This document shows, one piece after another, positions 34,971 through 47,678 of a DNA stretch of 64,000 nt. Made by a program: the position numbers and the translations under genes. This DNA comes from Alitta virens. Taxonomy: Eukaryota; Annelida; Polychaeta; Phyllodocida; Nereididae. A model generated the notes under the pieces. That model ran no database searches and was not told the DNA's origin. It saw only the letters and a program-made list of their open reading frames with translations. Where the stretch lies: contig OW028574.1 in assembly GCA_932294295.1 (NCBI GenBank), positions 15,510,215 through 15,574,214 of the forward strand, in the 5' to 3' direction. The number at the start of each line of letters is the position of its first letter. Positions within the stretch are counted from its first letter, which is position 1.

Positions 34971-35327
34971 GCAATAACTCACTTTAGATGCCTGCGCTGT
35001 CTTAATCTTTGACTCAATGTTTTGTGTAGCTGCTGTGATTACAATGAAAATGATATATATGGTATTTTGGTCAAAATTCTTCAAGACATGTAAGCATTAA
35101 AAGTCTAATGGCATGGTAACTAATGACATTTCTCGGTGATAATTACCGTTTTACTTTGTCAAACTTACTGTTTGTTATATTTCCTTTGTAATTAAGTTAA
35201 TGTATTTATATAGTTTTACTTTTTTTAATTAACTTAATTGCTACCGCAAAGTACATTCTGCAATCATTTTAAATAAAATATAATAGTATGGCTTTGTAAG
35301 TATGTATCCGTCAAAACAATGTACTTA

Positions 35328-35502
35328 TACAGCCAATTTCATAGACTTGAAAACAAATCTCATATACCTGGATGCTAAACTCCAGATGACGTTATTTGAA
35401 TCCAGGACTCCCATTGGTGAAGGCAGTCTCAACCAATGAGAGTCCTGCACTCACGTGACAGCATCTAGAGTTTAGCTTCCAAGTCTGTGAATTTGGCTGT
35501 AA
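35328..35502. mobile_element. Palindromic MITE with CRE/CCAAT motifs, copy 1
   Basis: The ends are inverted (ACAGCCAATTTCATAGACTT on the left, AAGTCTGTGAATTTGGCTGT on the right). Inside are GACGTTATTTGAATCCAGGA and, on the other arm, CCAATGAGAGTCCTG. Relatives are at 44285-44400, 45089-45241, 48970-49053 and 62271-62410. It has no coding capacity, and the superfamily is not assigned. Confidence 0.75.
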
Positions 35503-38133
35503 ATCACAATGGCAGTAGTTCAAACCCTGTAATTCCCAAAGAATGCTATAATGATATGCTAATGATGAAAACCAGACATCACATGCATACGAATTAAATA
35601 ATAATTAGCATAATCTTAACATTATTCCAATTTATGTAAGGTGATATTTTATTTAATGTAAAAGAAATGGAGTCTTTGGGAATTTCTTGGAAGCAGCAGG
35701 TTTTTGATTAAGTTGGCATTGAAATGCTTCGGTTCTGTAATTTGAGCTCTGCTCAACGGAATATTTCATCCCAAAGAACGAAATATCAAATATCTGGTCT
35801 GTCCTAACTGCAGATTTAGAGCTACTTTCACATCAGCACGTTTGTTATCTATTGTGGCGTTGTTTAAACAATTACAGACAACGAGTAATAAACAAGGGCA
35901 GCTGGAATGGAAAAGACTGGAATTGAGATAAGGGGTTATTTAAACAGTGTTTAGTATTATTTGATATGGTTTTCAATAGTGCTCTTTTTTTATCATAGGA
36001 AATTCCTTTATATTGAAATTGCATAGAATTTACTGACATATAGCCTATACTACTGGTGTAAAGCAAATCAGATTATAGCATAAATTATCAGAGGCAGACG
36101 TAAAGACGAGATGAGATGAAAGGATTGGAGTCCACACATTTGCACTTTGGCCCAATAGATGAGGTCATTGTGTTTTGCTTCAGCATTGACACTAAGTATA
36201 GGTAACATCAATTCAATGTCTTAAAGGAATATTCAACATCGACTCCAGCTGATTTCCCAGATTGAGATTGTTACCCACAACCATGAACTGAGATGGCTAC
36301 CAGAACACTGAACTTTCTCAAATTCTGAGAGGGAATTCTAAAGATTTCGTTTGTCCTATCATATTTACCTAGTATAACAAATATTATACTCCACCACGTG
36401 ACCTTTTCTATTGTTCTCAGGCGGGAAATAACCAACGAAGATGTTAGTAACTCCCTCCTGAGTGCAAACTGAACTGTTATGCATAACAAAGGCATTAAAA
36501 CAAAACGAACAATCAAACAAATTAGTAAATATGCCTTATGGAGTATAAGTTAGTGATATCCCTCATAGTCGGGAGTTAACAAAAATGTTAGTTAACTTCC
36601 TCCTATTCGGGATATAACTATTACTAATACAATGGTAAATTAAAGAAGTGGCAATGGAAGCATGAATAATGCTGTTTTTCGAGCGCATACATCATGTACA
36701 TGTGCGTGTGTCATTTTAGCTCTAAAAATAGGTTAATATAGGCAATTAAATGTACAGTTGTATGTGACCAAAAAGAAAAAATAACAGTCAAGTACAGATA
36801 ATCACTGGCTCGAATCACCAAATAATTATTAAATTATACTGAAATGGTGCTCTTGAATTGCCAGATTAGGAGACATTTGGAATTTCACGTGGAACCAACA
36901 TGGCCATCCATCTCATTATACTGACAATGTATTTCTACCTGTACAGGTGATCGAATTCCACCTTCAAGCAAATCTGAAAATCTGACTCATTCAGGAGGTA
37001 ATCAACTCACCCAATGATGCAATCCTGATTGTTTTGCCTTTATCAGCCTGACTCAGCAGCTATCTGATGCAAGTTTAATAAGGCGATAAGCTGTGATAAG
37101 GCCATGTGACTTGTCAATAGCTCCTTCTAAACACCAATTAAAATCTGTCAGTGCGGTCATTGCCTGCTTGGTTATAATGAGTCTTGTTGGAATCATAAAT
37201 TTCCTCCAGGCCAGGAGACCATCGATAACAATGGCCAGCGTGTGACGATGGCAACACAATTATGAGGCAGAGCACCACTCCATTGTGTGTACACCCCCTG
37301 CAGAAAATATGGCAGCTTGTCACTCATACACTTACCTAAAAAGGAGCACTTTTATGATATAAGGAGGCTGTCACGCACTGCAATTTTCTGTTGACCTGTC
37401 AGTTGTCTTATGAATCATATATTGCACTGCCATTGCAAGACAATAAAATACATGTAGTAACGCAGTAAAGGTGCTGTTGTTGCCGGTACCACTAGAGTAA
37501 CTGCTACTGCTACTACTGCTACAAGAACTACTACTACCTTTAAATTTATCATTGATACTGGCAGTTTACTTGTGGTCTTTTTAATTAATAATAAAGAAAT
37601 TTACTTTTACTAATGCTGTTGTTACCAATATTGTAAATATTCTCACAACTTTAGAAACTTAAGATATTCCCACATTTTCCCCACATTTAGGAAAAATGCA
37701 AACAATTCTTTGATCTCCTTTTATTGCGAAACATCATTTTTACGAAATACTACCATGGAATGAGTTCTGTTACAACCATCTTATCAGAGAATATATACAA
37801 TTTCGTTTATACAATCACCACATCTTTGTCTTACAGAATAAATATAACATCACATCCGGAGCACCATGGTCAATCTAAAGGGCATTTGTACAAGGTAGCA
37901 TATCACGTCAACAGCAGGTCCTTCCTAGATGATGTTAGACATCATTACATAAAATATACATCATACAATACATAATTAATTATATGTCAATAATTACATA
38001 ATTTAACCCGAAACGCCCAGACTTATCACTGATCAGAGATCCTGGTCGTTGACTAGCTGAGGCTCTTTTGTTTTGTTTATCACCATGGAAACACCATGAG
38101 GGGTTCAGTGTACGGAGTGGTGGTCCCTATGAT
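35503..38133. other. Downstream flank of the sulfotransferase gene, with a decayed SINE
   Basis: No other gene is seen. A decayed minus-strand family-1 SINE is likely at about 36160-36300 (TTTTGCTTCAGCATTGACAC, TCAATTCAATGTCTTAAAGG). A (CTA)n-like stretch lies at 37498-37540. The part next to 38133 should hold the 3' untranslated region of the minus-strand gene. Confidence 0.45.
37720..37725 (-). terminator. Possible polyadenylation signal of the sulfotransferase gene
   Basis: AATAAA on the minus strand, in the context GCAATAAAAGGAG. It is the first such hexamer found downstream of the stop at 38134 and would give a 3' untranslated region of about 410 bases. No transcript evidence supports it. 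Confidence 0.3.
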
Positions 38134-39077
38134 CTAAAGATATGGCGTCTCATGGTTTTGTAACAATGACAAAGGGGTTTCATAATCAAAGAGCTCAGAG
38201 TCTAATTTATAGACATCTGACAGAGCCAGTATTTCTTGTTTGGAGACATTTGCATAATACTGAGACATGATTTGACGGGTTTTAGGAGACTGCTTGAGAT
38301 AAGAAGGTAAAGGCTGGCAGCTGGAAGAGTTGGTAAGTCTTTGTAGTATGAAGCGAGTGTCAGTCCTCATTGTCTCCATTTTGCCTATGAAGTTGTATCT
38401 GAAGCGACAGGGGTGACATAAATCGTGATAAGGCTCCCAGTGAGGGTTGAAAGACTCTCGGTTTCTCCCAAGATCAACTATGTACTTGACAAACTCCGTG
38501 AACTTCAAGTCATGGCCCTTCAAGAGCGATTCGTTGCTCGGCTTTCGCCTGTAACGCCATATTATCTTTCGAGCGTACTTGTGCTGGAAATGCCTAGTGT
38601 ATTTATTGTATTGTGTGAACTTATCCTTATAAGCGGATAAGAGTCTCTCTAGAGGATGTCTGACAAACATGAACTTGTAATAGTTCTTTATTCGATGGAT
38701 TATCTCGCTCTTCCGGTAGGTGTTCAAATACCGGAAGCCGGCGCTCTCCATGAAATTGTCATTGTGGACGTCAAGCACCTTGACTTTGTCTTTGTATGGC
38801 AAGGAAAGCACAAAGAAACGCTTCCAGTTCGTGCAAGCAACTTTGGGCACAGAGCAGTAGAGAACTTTGTGGTAGTCGTCGACTAATATGTGGTTCAACA
38901 TGGCCAACGTCAAGTTTGTACGCGGTTGCCACTGGCGACATACTGAATGAACTCTGGCCAATCGTTGACGTTGCATCTGCATCACGTGATGGAGGAACTC
39001 CTTCTGGGATGACGCAGAGCAGTTGTTTTGTGATAGAGGAAGTTCCAAGTCCATCGCGTTGTGGCCGATTGAATAGT
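38134..39077 (-). CDS. Carbohydrate sulfotransferase (HNK-1/chondroitin type), catalytic exon
   Basis: This exon encodes 313 residues of a Golgi sulfotransferase that moves sulfate from PAPS to a sugar chain (Sulfotransfer_2 family, CHST8-14 in vertebrates). In the proposed 367-residue protein the 5'-phosphosulfate loop is CSVPKVACTNWKRFF (about 128-142), the 3'-phosphate site is FVRHPLERLLSAYKDKF (191-207, with Arg193 and Ser201), and a conserved Cys/His segment is FNPHWEPYHDLCHPCRF (263-279). The C terminus has the family's YKLD-ELFDYE pattern. Five N-glycosylation sequons fit a lumenal domain. The minus strand has a splice acceptor (CTTCTTCTCATTGCAG) just before 39077, so the Met at 39099 lies in the intron and is not the start. 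The stop is TAG at 38134-38136. There is no frameshift. The exact sugar substrate cannot be told from the sequence; the closest resemblance is to CHST11-like enzymes. Confidence 0.93.
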
Positions 39078-39717
39078 CTGCAATGAGAAGAAGATGCAAA
39101 CTTAATTTACAGAAGCAAAATTAGCACAATACCTCTATTCTGGATTGTGAGTAGACTTTAGACAGCTCTGCCAAAGAGGTAAAAATAGTTCACGAAAAGG
39201 GATAAAAGCTTTGCCTCGGAAAACAGGAAAATGTGAACGAGGCAGAGATTAATCCTGGCGGAATATGAGAGCTGGATAATGGAGAGGACTGGGAGCAAGT
39301 GGGCAACAAAGCATTAACTAGAAAGCTGTATTCTTTCCCTTGGTTTCTATACAAACATCCACACCAAAGCGCAGCATGAAAGCCAACATAAACTGATGAA
39401 AGGTATAAATTTCGGGTATGGTCTTTTATACTTTTCTTATTTGGTTATGACATGCTTAGAAGTTATTCTTACAACTTGGTGCATGATAACGAGACCAATG
39501 AAGTACTAAAAGTATCATTACGAAACACCATGCCTGAATACCGTTTCATTTTAAGTTCTCCATCAAGACCATAAAAGTTTAGACCCAACTGCACTCACCA
39601 CTGTAATTTTCTTGGCAATTAAAACTATCCCTTCATCAATACAATTGTAAAAACATGTTTTATTGTAATGATTTGTTCTTTTGGAAATAACCCTTCATTC
39701 CTACTTTGAGGTGGGTG

Positions 39718-39888
39718 GTTGAGACTGGCTTTACATCCTTTGTCTTTGCACCGGATCGGGCTTATCAGGACAGGCCAGTGGCAAGACAATGAGGCGAATG
39801 ATGAAGCAACCTTCCAACATGGGCTGGATTTGAACCCAGGACCCAGTGGTTGGCAGCCCAGCAGGCTACCACTGAGCTTAGCTCCTCA
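39718..39888 (-). mobile_element. tRNA-derived SINE (family 2)
   Basis: Minus-strand copy with a B box (GGATTTGAACCC on the plus strand), the CCCAGTGGTTGG motif, the A-box side ACCACTGAGC-TAGC, and the body (GGCTTATCAGGACAGGCCAG). It is moderately diverged from 28645-28812. Confidence 0.7.
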
Positions 39889-40821
39889 TTCCTACAATGG
39901 TGCACAAAACATACTCAAGACTGTTCCATGAATGTTGCATCACGCATTTCGATACATGAGATGGCTCCTTGGGATATTACTATTTTACTTTATTTAGCAA
40001 TATAGGTTTGTTGGATACATGTCATATAAATATTTTTGAGTCTGAAGTTGAGTCTATGCTGAAATTTTGTAGACTTTGCCGCACTGTGGTATTATGACCT
40101 TCTGTGATATGCACCTGTCAATATATCTACATATGTCTCACATTCTCCTCTTTGTGCCTGTCTATATGTATCTTTCTGCACCAAGTGACACGAATGTAGC
40201 ACCTATAGAAAGCCTCACTATGATGACCTGCCAGAATTTCGTTCTTTTTAGCTGCTAGGCTCAGATAGTCTGTTATGCTGCTGAGCTTTCTGAGGTGCTA
40301 GCCATTAGTGAAGAGTTACATTGCCTCCAAGCTGGTGGGTGCTTTGGCGCTAACAGGCCAGCGAAGTCACCTGTCACTGGTTTTCCAACGACTTGCTCAA
40401 ATAAACAAACTGTCCTGCTTAGCCAACAACCATTTCCGATTGCCACTTTGAAGGTAAGCTTGCTTTTTCCAGACAGGCCTGGACCAGCTGGATTGTAAGT
40501 TAAGCTAGACTGTTTGGTGGCTAGATTGCGGATATAATGCTAAAAAAATTAAGAGCCTACACGCTGGCCAGTAATTGGTAAACAACCCAGCCAAGGGCTT
40601 TAGGTACAACTATTTCGAACTGATTAATATTTGTTGACCAGGCTCTTTTAGCTACACTAAATTGTATGTCCACCCTCATAAAAATAAATATCCAGTGCAG
40701 CATAACTTGAATACTACCTCCCCAATGACACTATGCCTCACCTTTAAGAAATGATAAGTATATAAGTAAGTGGAAACTCCCCTTAAGACCACCCAGTTTT
40801 CATGTCACCAATCCAGTGAAC

Positions 40822-41013
40822 TTTAAATCAAGGGTTGTATTGACTGTGCGTTCAACTTTGACCAACCCATTGAAAGTCCCACAATTTAAATCAAGAGTTG
40901 TATTGACTGTGCATTCAACTTTGACCAACCCATTGAAAGTCCCACAATTTAAATCAAGAGTTGTATTGACTGTGCATTCAACTTTGACCAACCCATTGAA
41001 AGTCCCACAATTT
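40822..41013. repeat. 63-bp minisatellite, three copies
   Basis: Unit starts at 40822, 40885 and 40948 (TTTAAATCAAGAGTTGTATT, then GACTGTGCATTCAACTTTGA). Copies 2 and 3 appear identical and copy 1 has two changes. Because 63 is a multiple of three, frames on both strands stay open, which accounts for the repeated 21-residue peptides seen in translation. Confidence 0.92.
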
Positions 41014-42458
41014 AGTCAGCCTTAGTCATAGTCCTGTAGAAATTACTATCACAGTAACTACTTATTAGTTTAAAATGTTTTTGGATATATAATGCTGACT
41101 AACGGGTTAGATAGAGTTGACAACCTCATTAGATTTTATTCACTGAGAAAAACATGACTCATTTAAAGTGAAAAACCGCAAATACGACCATTGGCAGATA
41201 TAGTATTGCTGATAGAACCAAATTGTAGTCTGAAAAAACACATAAGTGGAAATTTCCTGCAAAATATTGTGCTGTGGGCGACCATTTGTCAGGAATAACA
41301 GCTTCATTTTCAGCAAAGAAACTGCACAGAACATGCTAAAATAAAGTATTATTATGCGTTACACATTTCAAATTATACGGGTAGATGGCATCATATGGCA
41401 AAATTGGTCTGTGGCTGAGATGAGGGCCAATTCGGCCAGTAATTGTAGATGGGATTAAGATATTCGCTGAATGCACTCAATTAGAAATCTTGCAGACAAT
41501 GCAGCCCAGCAATAAACCTGCCATCTCAAGTTTTGCAGTTAGCCTAGATTTCGCCATGAGTGCCAATTTCTGTTGCAATAAAGAAAGGCTCTAAGACCAC
41601 TTCCTTTAGCAAACGGAGTTTCTTTTGAAAGGGTGGGATTAGCTCAGTGAATTTACATTTGGTGTCTTGGAGCCGCTGTGAGAGCTTATTCCGTCTCAGT
41701 CTGTGTTGAAGAGTTATTGTTGAGACGAAATCTGAAAACCAAATATGAATATTTCTGTTGCGACTGTTAATATGATAAGAGGCTATTGGGGAAACTCTTA
41801 AAGCCTCATGCAATGTCCATTAAGAGCCGGAAAATGCATTAGCAGAGGCTGGAATTGTTCTAATCCTTACGCATTGGGAATTATGTCACTTGGAATTCAT
41901 TACTAAACTGTTTATTGATTAAAGTGACAAATAGAACTCCCTCAATGCTTGCAAGATCAAACAGCCTTCGCCTCCTACCTTAATGTATCAATGTCTCCTT
42001 GATGGATTGAATCCAATACTCAGGCGCTAACTTAATATGGTTGCAGATATTTGCAGATGCAGAGTTGTGTCATGGCTGACAATTCGGCTCATTCTGTCGT
42101 TAATGCTCTGCTGCAAATTGCAACCTTAATAACTTGCCTCAGTTGACATGCCAGCGAATGTTTGCGCTTCAAAATGTTCCTGATGCAGAAATGACCGAAA
42201 TTAAGGTCCTGGATCAACTTTGATATTGATTAATCCAGAGACCAATGGAACTGTGGTTAAGGCCACCTTGCCTTTAAGACCACTTGGTAATTCTAATTAA
42301 GACCCGTACATTTTATGAAAAGGTGGGTCCTAATGGAGAGGTTCTTCTGTATTCTTCTGCTGCACAGTTTATATTAACACAGGAAAAAAAATAACATCTC
42401 ATCTGCTACAAACACTGAGTCATCTACATGAGCCATCAACCAAGATAACACGCCATAA

Positions 42459-42554
42459 CCAGACAGCATTCCAAATCGTATCGACGTCGGTGCGATGTGG
42501 GCAACGTCAAAATGATGTTGAAACGACGCCGGCCCGATTTGGAATGCTATCTGG
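42459..42554. repeat. Hairpin-forming inverted repeat
   Basis: CCAGACAGCATTCCAAATCG at 42459-42478 is matched in reverse complement at 42535-42554 (one mismatch). Internal GACGTCGG / CGACGCCGG motifs extend the symmetry. It directly precedes an 11-bp minisatellite. Confidence 0.75.
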
Positions 42555-42572
42555 GTAGCAGATCCATACACT

Positions 42573-42681
42573 GTGTTGGCACTGTGTTGGCACTGTGTTG
42601 GCACTGTGTTGGCACTGTGTTGGCACTGTGTTGGCACTGTGTTGGCACTGTGTTGGCACTGTGTTGGCACTGTGTTGGCCT
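42573..42681 (+). repeat. 11-bp minisatellite, about ten perfect copies
   Basis: GTGTTGGCACT is repeated without a mismatch from 42573 to 42671, with a partial tenth unit. As 11 is not divisible by three, every frame of a strand yields the same 11-residue repeat, which explains the overlapping open frames here. Confidence 0.95.
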
Positions 42682-44284
42682 TAGCAAAAAGTTGGCTTAG
42701 TCAGGAGCACCTGGAATCTCAGTATGCCCAGAAAGCATGTCAGGTTGGCTCAATGTTGGCCCAATTTCAATATCGACAATTCGTCATTGGCGACGTGGAG
42801 CAAAGGTGACAATCTGTCTGGGTGGAGCCTCCCTGTGGTACCACTTTGCCAGCCACTCTCCTCTGTCAAAAATTTGCCCGGACTCCTCCTTCTCCAATCC
42901 TCTTAGAATTACAGTTGTATAATTTCATCAGCTACAAAAATAAACCTTTCATTCCGTGAAAAGATATTGACTGAATAATCTTGCCTTAAGAACCTGTCCC
43001 AATTCCACTGCTATTAGATTAAATAGCATGGTTTCTACTTTTCTAATTACATGCAAGGATATCATTCTCGTCAGATCCAAAAATAAACTTTTAAATACTA
43101 CAAAAAAAGTTTTATTATCGAAATGGTGCCACAGATATTCTCAATTTAATACTCGAATGATCCACTCATTTTATAGCTATAGTTTCTTCTTTCCTAATCG
43201 CATGCTATGGTATCATTTTCATATGCTACAAGAATAAACTTGATATGCTGAAAAAAAGAGTTGTTATATCTCTTTATGGTGACAGACATTTTAAAAATCC
43301 ATGTATTACTCTCATCTTACTTGACCAAATGATCTTACTTAACATAAACATGTCGTGCTAGTTCAAGATTACTGCTGGTGGTGTTGCTGCTTTCACAGTA
43401 AATTTCACAAATTGTAAAATGTTGTGGGCGCCTCACGCGTTTTTAGCACGAGACTTTTCAATTCATTACTTTGGCAATGAATAGATTAAAGAAAAATGCC
43501 TTTACTTGGAAAAATGTCTTTTCCATTCTTTCACTCTTTCCTAAGTTCTCTTATAAATGAAAAACGTGTCTCCAAGTAATTTTGCCAGAGACTAATACAT
43601 CTGTTTTATATTCTGTGCTGCATTGGAAGCTATTAGGCCAGAATCTATGCTTATCAGACTGCAATGGATGGAGATGACTCATAAGGGATGGAATGAAGTT
43701 TGGGACCGAGCAACTTTCTCTTTCTCTGCACGCTGCAAAGTAATTGTACTTTGATGACAGATTTTTTTTTTATTGGGCAGGTCCCAGTTCCATTCATTAC
43801 AACACTGGAACACTGCTGCAAGAGCCAATATGTGGTTGGCAAATCATATTAAACCTTAAGATGAAACTTGCGTGTGTTAAAACACAGGCTGCAGTACATA
43901 AAAGTTACATTTAAGACCAAAAGGAAACAAAGAAAAATATCGTGCATAGAATTGCTCAATCTTACTTGAAACACAAGCACAGCAACTTGTGTTTTTAGTG
44001 TTGGTTTTAGCACTACACCTTGTAGCCTCCCCTTTATAAAGGCTACCTCGCCATTTAGAGTATGCATTTTAGAACAAGTTGTGTTCTCTCAATTGCGCTT
44101 TGCCAACCCCTTTTTTTCATTAGGGTGTTTTTAATATCATCTGTGATGGGACTCGTCCCAGAGCGACTGACAGAAATTGGGGGATCAAGAGGCCCAGTGG
44201 GGAAGCAAGGAATTTAGCATCGTAATTCTGTTTGGTTGCCGAGAAAAGCGATACAGTATCAGAATTGGTAATATTTAAAGAGCA

Positions 44285-44400
44285 GAGAGAGCTGCCACAG
44301 AGGACGTCATGTGAATCCAGGACTCTTACTGCCTGATGGACTGCTTTAACCAATGAGAGTCCTGCTGGATTCACATGACGTCCTCTGGAGCAGCTCTCTC
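44285..44400. mobile_element. Palindromic MITE with CRE/CCAAT motifs, hairpin copy
   Basis: The arms of about 40 bp are nearly perfect inverted copies (GAGCTG-C-CAGAGGACGTC and GACGTCATGTGAATCCAGGA against their complement), separated by a loop of about 35 bp containing CCAATGAGAGTCCTG. The outer ACAGCCAATTT ends found in other copies are missing, and a short CT run follows. Confidence 0.75.
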
Positions 44401-45088
44401 TCTCTCTACTCTAGAGTTTATAACATATATTTACTTCACAGCAATAATTGCTGCTGTAGATTCAAAAGAAAAGAAAATCATGAATATATGGCAATGAAAA
44501 TATAACAAATGATAGAAATAAAGTTATGTAAACACATTTATAACACAGATACATCGATTTAGTGAAATCACACAGTATGGGTGTCTTTTAATGTTGAGCT
44601 TCTACTGTAGAATTAGATTCAGCATATAAAAACAGGTCGAAAATATGAACTATATATAGCTTTTTCCATGTCTTGAAAATGAAATCAGAGAAAATCAAAA
44701 AACAGCCGAAAAGTTCTACTTCTAAGACAAGACATGGAATGCATTTGTATTACCCAGAATATAATCTGGTTGCTCTCGGACATTGTCAAGTAATTACGGT
44801 TCTTTCTTTGCAGCGACTTTACATGCAATACATTGGTGTTTTTGTTTCCTAAATCAGCTTTATGTCATGCAGTATTATTATAAGTATTTGTTATTCACTA
44901 ACTTTTACAATGTAAAAGGTCCAGCGTGTATGCTGTCTATACATACGACGTGTAAAATCTCAACGACCACTCCTGGTGAAAATTCTTCGACATATCACAG
45001 ACCTGAATTCAAAATCTTATTCAATTCTTGGATAATGTAAATTACTAATTGTTATAGCAAGCTAGTTAATCACAGAACTAGGCACATT

Positions 45089-45241
45089 ACAGTCAATTTC
45101 ATAGACTTGGAGGCCAAACGCCAGAGTACGTCATGTGAATCCAGGACTCCTATTATTTAAGGCAGTCCCTCAGCCAATGAGAATCCTGGATGCACATGAT
45201 GTCATCTGGAGTTTTGTTTACAATTCATGAAATTTGCTGCA
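45089..45241. mobile_element. Palindromic MITE with CRE/CCAAT motifs
   Basis: Left end ACAGTCAATTTCATAGACTT, right end AATTCATGAAATTTGCTG. It contains TACGTCATGTGAATCCAGGA and CCAATGAGAATCCTG. Confidence 0.75.
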
Positions 45242-45283
45242 ACATTGCCAGGCTACGTCTACTGACTTTTCATTCATAACTCA

Positions 45284-45285
<2 letters not shown>

Positions 45286-45328
<43 letters not shown>
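45286..45328 (+). repeat. (GT)n microsatellite, about 21 units
   Basis: Uninterrupted GT run that abuts the 3' end of the minus-strand SINE at 45329-45492. It therefore reads as a (CA)n tail of that SINE. Confidence 0.95.
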
Positions 45329-45330
<2 letters not shown>

Positions 45331-45492
45331 TTGGGCTTTACGTCCTGTATTTCTGCACCTGATGGGCTAATTAGGACTGGCAGGGACCATGGATTCCGAA
45401 ATGAGATGAGGGATGAAACAGCCATCCAACTTAGGCTCGACCGGGAATCGAACCCGGGACCCAACGGTTGGAAGCCCAGAGCGCTACCTCTC
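45329..45492 (-). mobile_element. tRNA-derived SINE (family 2)
   Basis: Minus-strand copy close to 28645-28812. The B box is intact (GGGAATCGAACCCGGGACCC on the plus strand), and the body has AGGGACCATGGATTCCGAAA and CATTTCTGCACC-like motifs (TATTTCTGCACCTGATGGGC). The A-box region at the right end is partly lost. Confidence 0.78.
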
Positions 45493-45927
45493 ATAGACTA
45501 ATGTAAGTTAACCCACAGAAATATTGTGGAAAAGCTTTCTTCATCAAACTTTGTGTTTTGACGACTGAAACGCAACTGGTGAAGCATTTCAGAGGAACCT
45601 TTTTCTCTGTTGCAGCCAACAGTCGACGATGATCAATAAACTGCAACCTATATAAACTCATATTGCAGCACAAAGCATCATATAAGCTCATATTTCTATT
45701 GTCATCTGTTCTCAGTCTTTGATATAGCTGATGTCATTGACCTAGAATGAAAGATAATGCACCACCCAGCACCCCACCATATCATTCTCACAGATTTACA
45801 ATTAATCTGCAATTACCAACAGCGAGCAATTAACAGCATACACACCCCAGGGAAACAGCATCTCGTTACCATAGTTATGGAATCGTTGCTGTTGGGGAGT
45901 TATTTTTTGTTCCTTCTTTTTCATTTA

Positions 45928-47150
45928 CAGTGGAACTTCACTATTAAGACCACTCCCCTGATAAAGTTAGTTTTATAAAATATGGTCCGACTGTCAACAG
46001 CTGCAGCGATCTATTCCTGGCTGTACCTATAACTGGGTAAAGCCTGCTGCTTTTGTCTACTCCTACCTTATAGTCGGCTTACACCTACCACTGAAAAGCA
46101 TAAACCTTGGTAAATATAAGAAATTTATCTGATATATCATGAATATGTATTTGCAATAGGCATTTGTTCAACAAGAAATGACAAATATGAGTAACTCTCG
46201 AATGGTGCTGCATGTACTTTTTGATTTCAGCTTGAGTAGCCAGCTATAGCCAGAGAGTTCCGTTTAGTGGAAGGTAGCATCGCATTGCAGAAGCTTTGTC
46301 TAGATTCAATTCGACAGGCCGTTTTTAGTGAAACTAACTGTATAAAGAATGACATATTAGTTGGGACCAAAGTTATCGGAGTCTTGTTGCAAAATCAGCA
46401 GCGAGGTGATCCCAATAGAGGCGTAAAATGTACAACAAGACAGCCAGTTCAGTCCTAAGATTGGTGGTCTTAAAAAATGGATTGGTTCAACAAAACCTGT
46501 CGACTTTATGTTCTTGGTCGGATTTCCGAAATTGAATAAATGCTTATTTTAAATTTCAATTTTCAACTGCAATAAGACATGGCGGAGAGAGATGCAATAG
46601 AGTATTTTTACTGAACAACCCTGAATTCAGCAGGACATAAGTTTTTCCTCTCTTCTTACTCATTTTGCTTTTCAGACACATTAGATAATAACTAACTGAT
46701 TCCATAAATATAACTTTCTCAGAAAAACAACAAACATCAACTAAATGATAAAGTGCAAATATATATACATTAAAATTCACTAAAAATACTGCTGCTAGGA
46801 TGCACTTTGCTTCAGCCAATCACAGCCAAGGGCGGGAACTTTTAAAGCCAATAGAAGTATTCTGTTTTAGCCACCTGGTGGAAATACAGAGAACCTTCCG
46901 TGAAAATCCACTATTGCAGTTGCATCCAAATATTGATGTCCTTAGTTGCATGGTGGTCATAATAGTGGGGTAGTTTCACCAGAAAAGTAAATATAATGAC
47001 AGTTTGGTCAAATTAAATTTTTTTTTTTAATCGTAAAGTGACCTTATGGTGAGTTGGTAATTACCAGATAAGTACAATAGCCAAGAGAATAATATGGTCT
47101 AAAACGAGGCAGTTTTCATAGTGAGGTGCTCTTAAAGCCGGCTACAACTG
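45928..47150. mobile_element. Non-autonomous Tc1/mariner-like element, 1.2 kb
   Basis: Left end CAGTGGAACTTCACTATTAA. The right end reads CAGTTGTAGCCGGCTTTAAG on the minus strand; both share CAGT-G and TTAAGA-CAC type motifs and both are flanked by TA (45926-45927 and 47151-47152). The interior has a segment related to 25930-26200 and, on the minus strand, a segment related to 19822-20105. The latter has a GC box, an inverted CCAAT box and a short frame starting MSKKRGKTYVLLNSGL. No DDE transposase is visible. The superfamily is inferred from the ends and the TA flanks. Confidence 0.55.
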
Positions 47151-47678
47151 TATATAACTGTACACACACACATAAGAACAAAAACCATCATTATGTGTAG
47201 TTTTGCTCTTCGTCTGACACGTTTGCTTGACATCTATACTATTGCGTGTGTTGCTCGCTGAGCATATATATCTAAAAGATGAAATAGGATGGGACATGTC
47301 ACGAGTCCTAGAATATCTGACATGTTCTCATGAATGATTTCGTTACATATTGTAAATGTATCCCACAGATAATCATGTTACAATCCCATTATCAGGAATT
47401 ACATAGTTAAATTTTTGGGTAAATTTACAGATTATCTACTGTGTACAACTCGACTGCCCACGCCACTATATTCACTTCAATTACTGGGCGAGCAGCGCGA
47501 GCGAGCGTCTACAGATTCTCATTTAAAGCAACTCACCAAATGTCTCACACAACTAACTTTAGCCACTTTTGACCTGTGGTCCTCGATTCAAACTTGCTCA
47601 ATATTGTACAAGGAATATGAAACCACTGGAATTAGGATATCATAATCTCTTTGCTGTGCAATCTAGAGCGGAAAATTA

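Noticed and set aside
42374..42809. Cys/Trp/Leu-rich repeated peptides on both strands
   Set aside because: They are read through the 11-bp minisatellite in different frames and are not coding.
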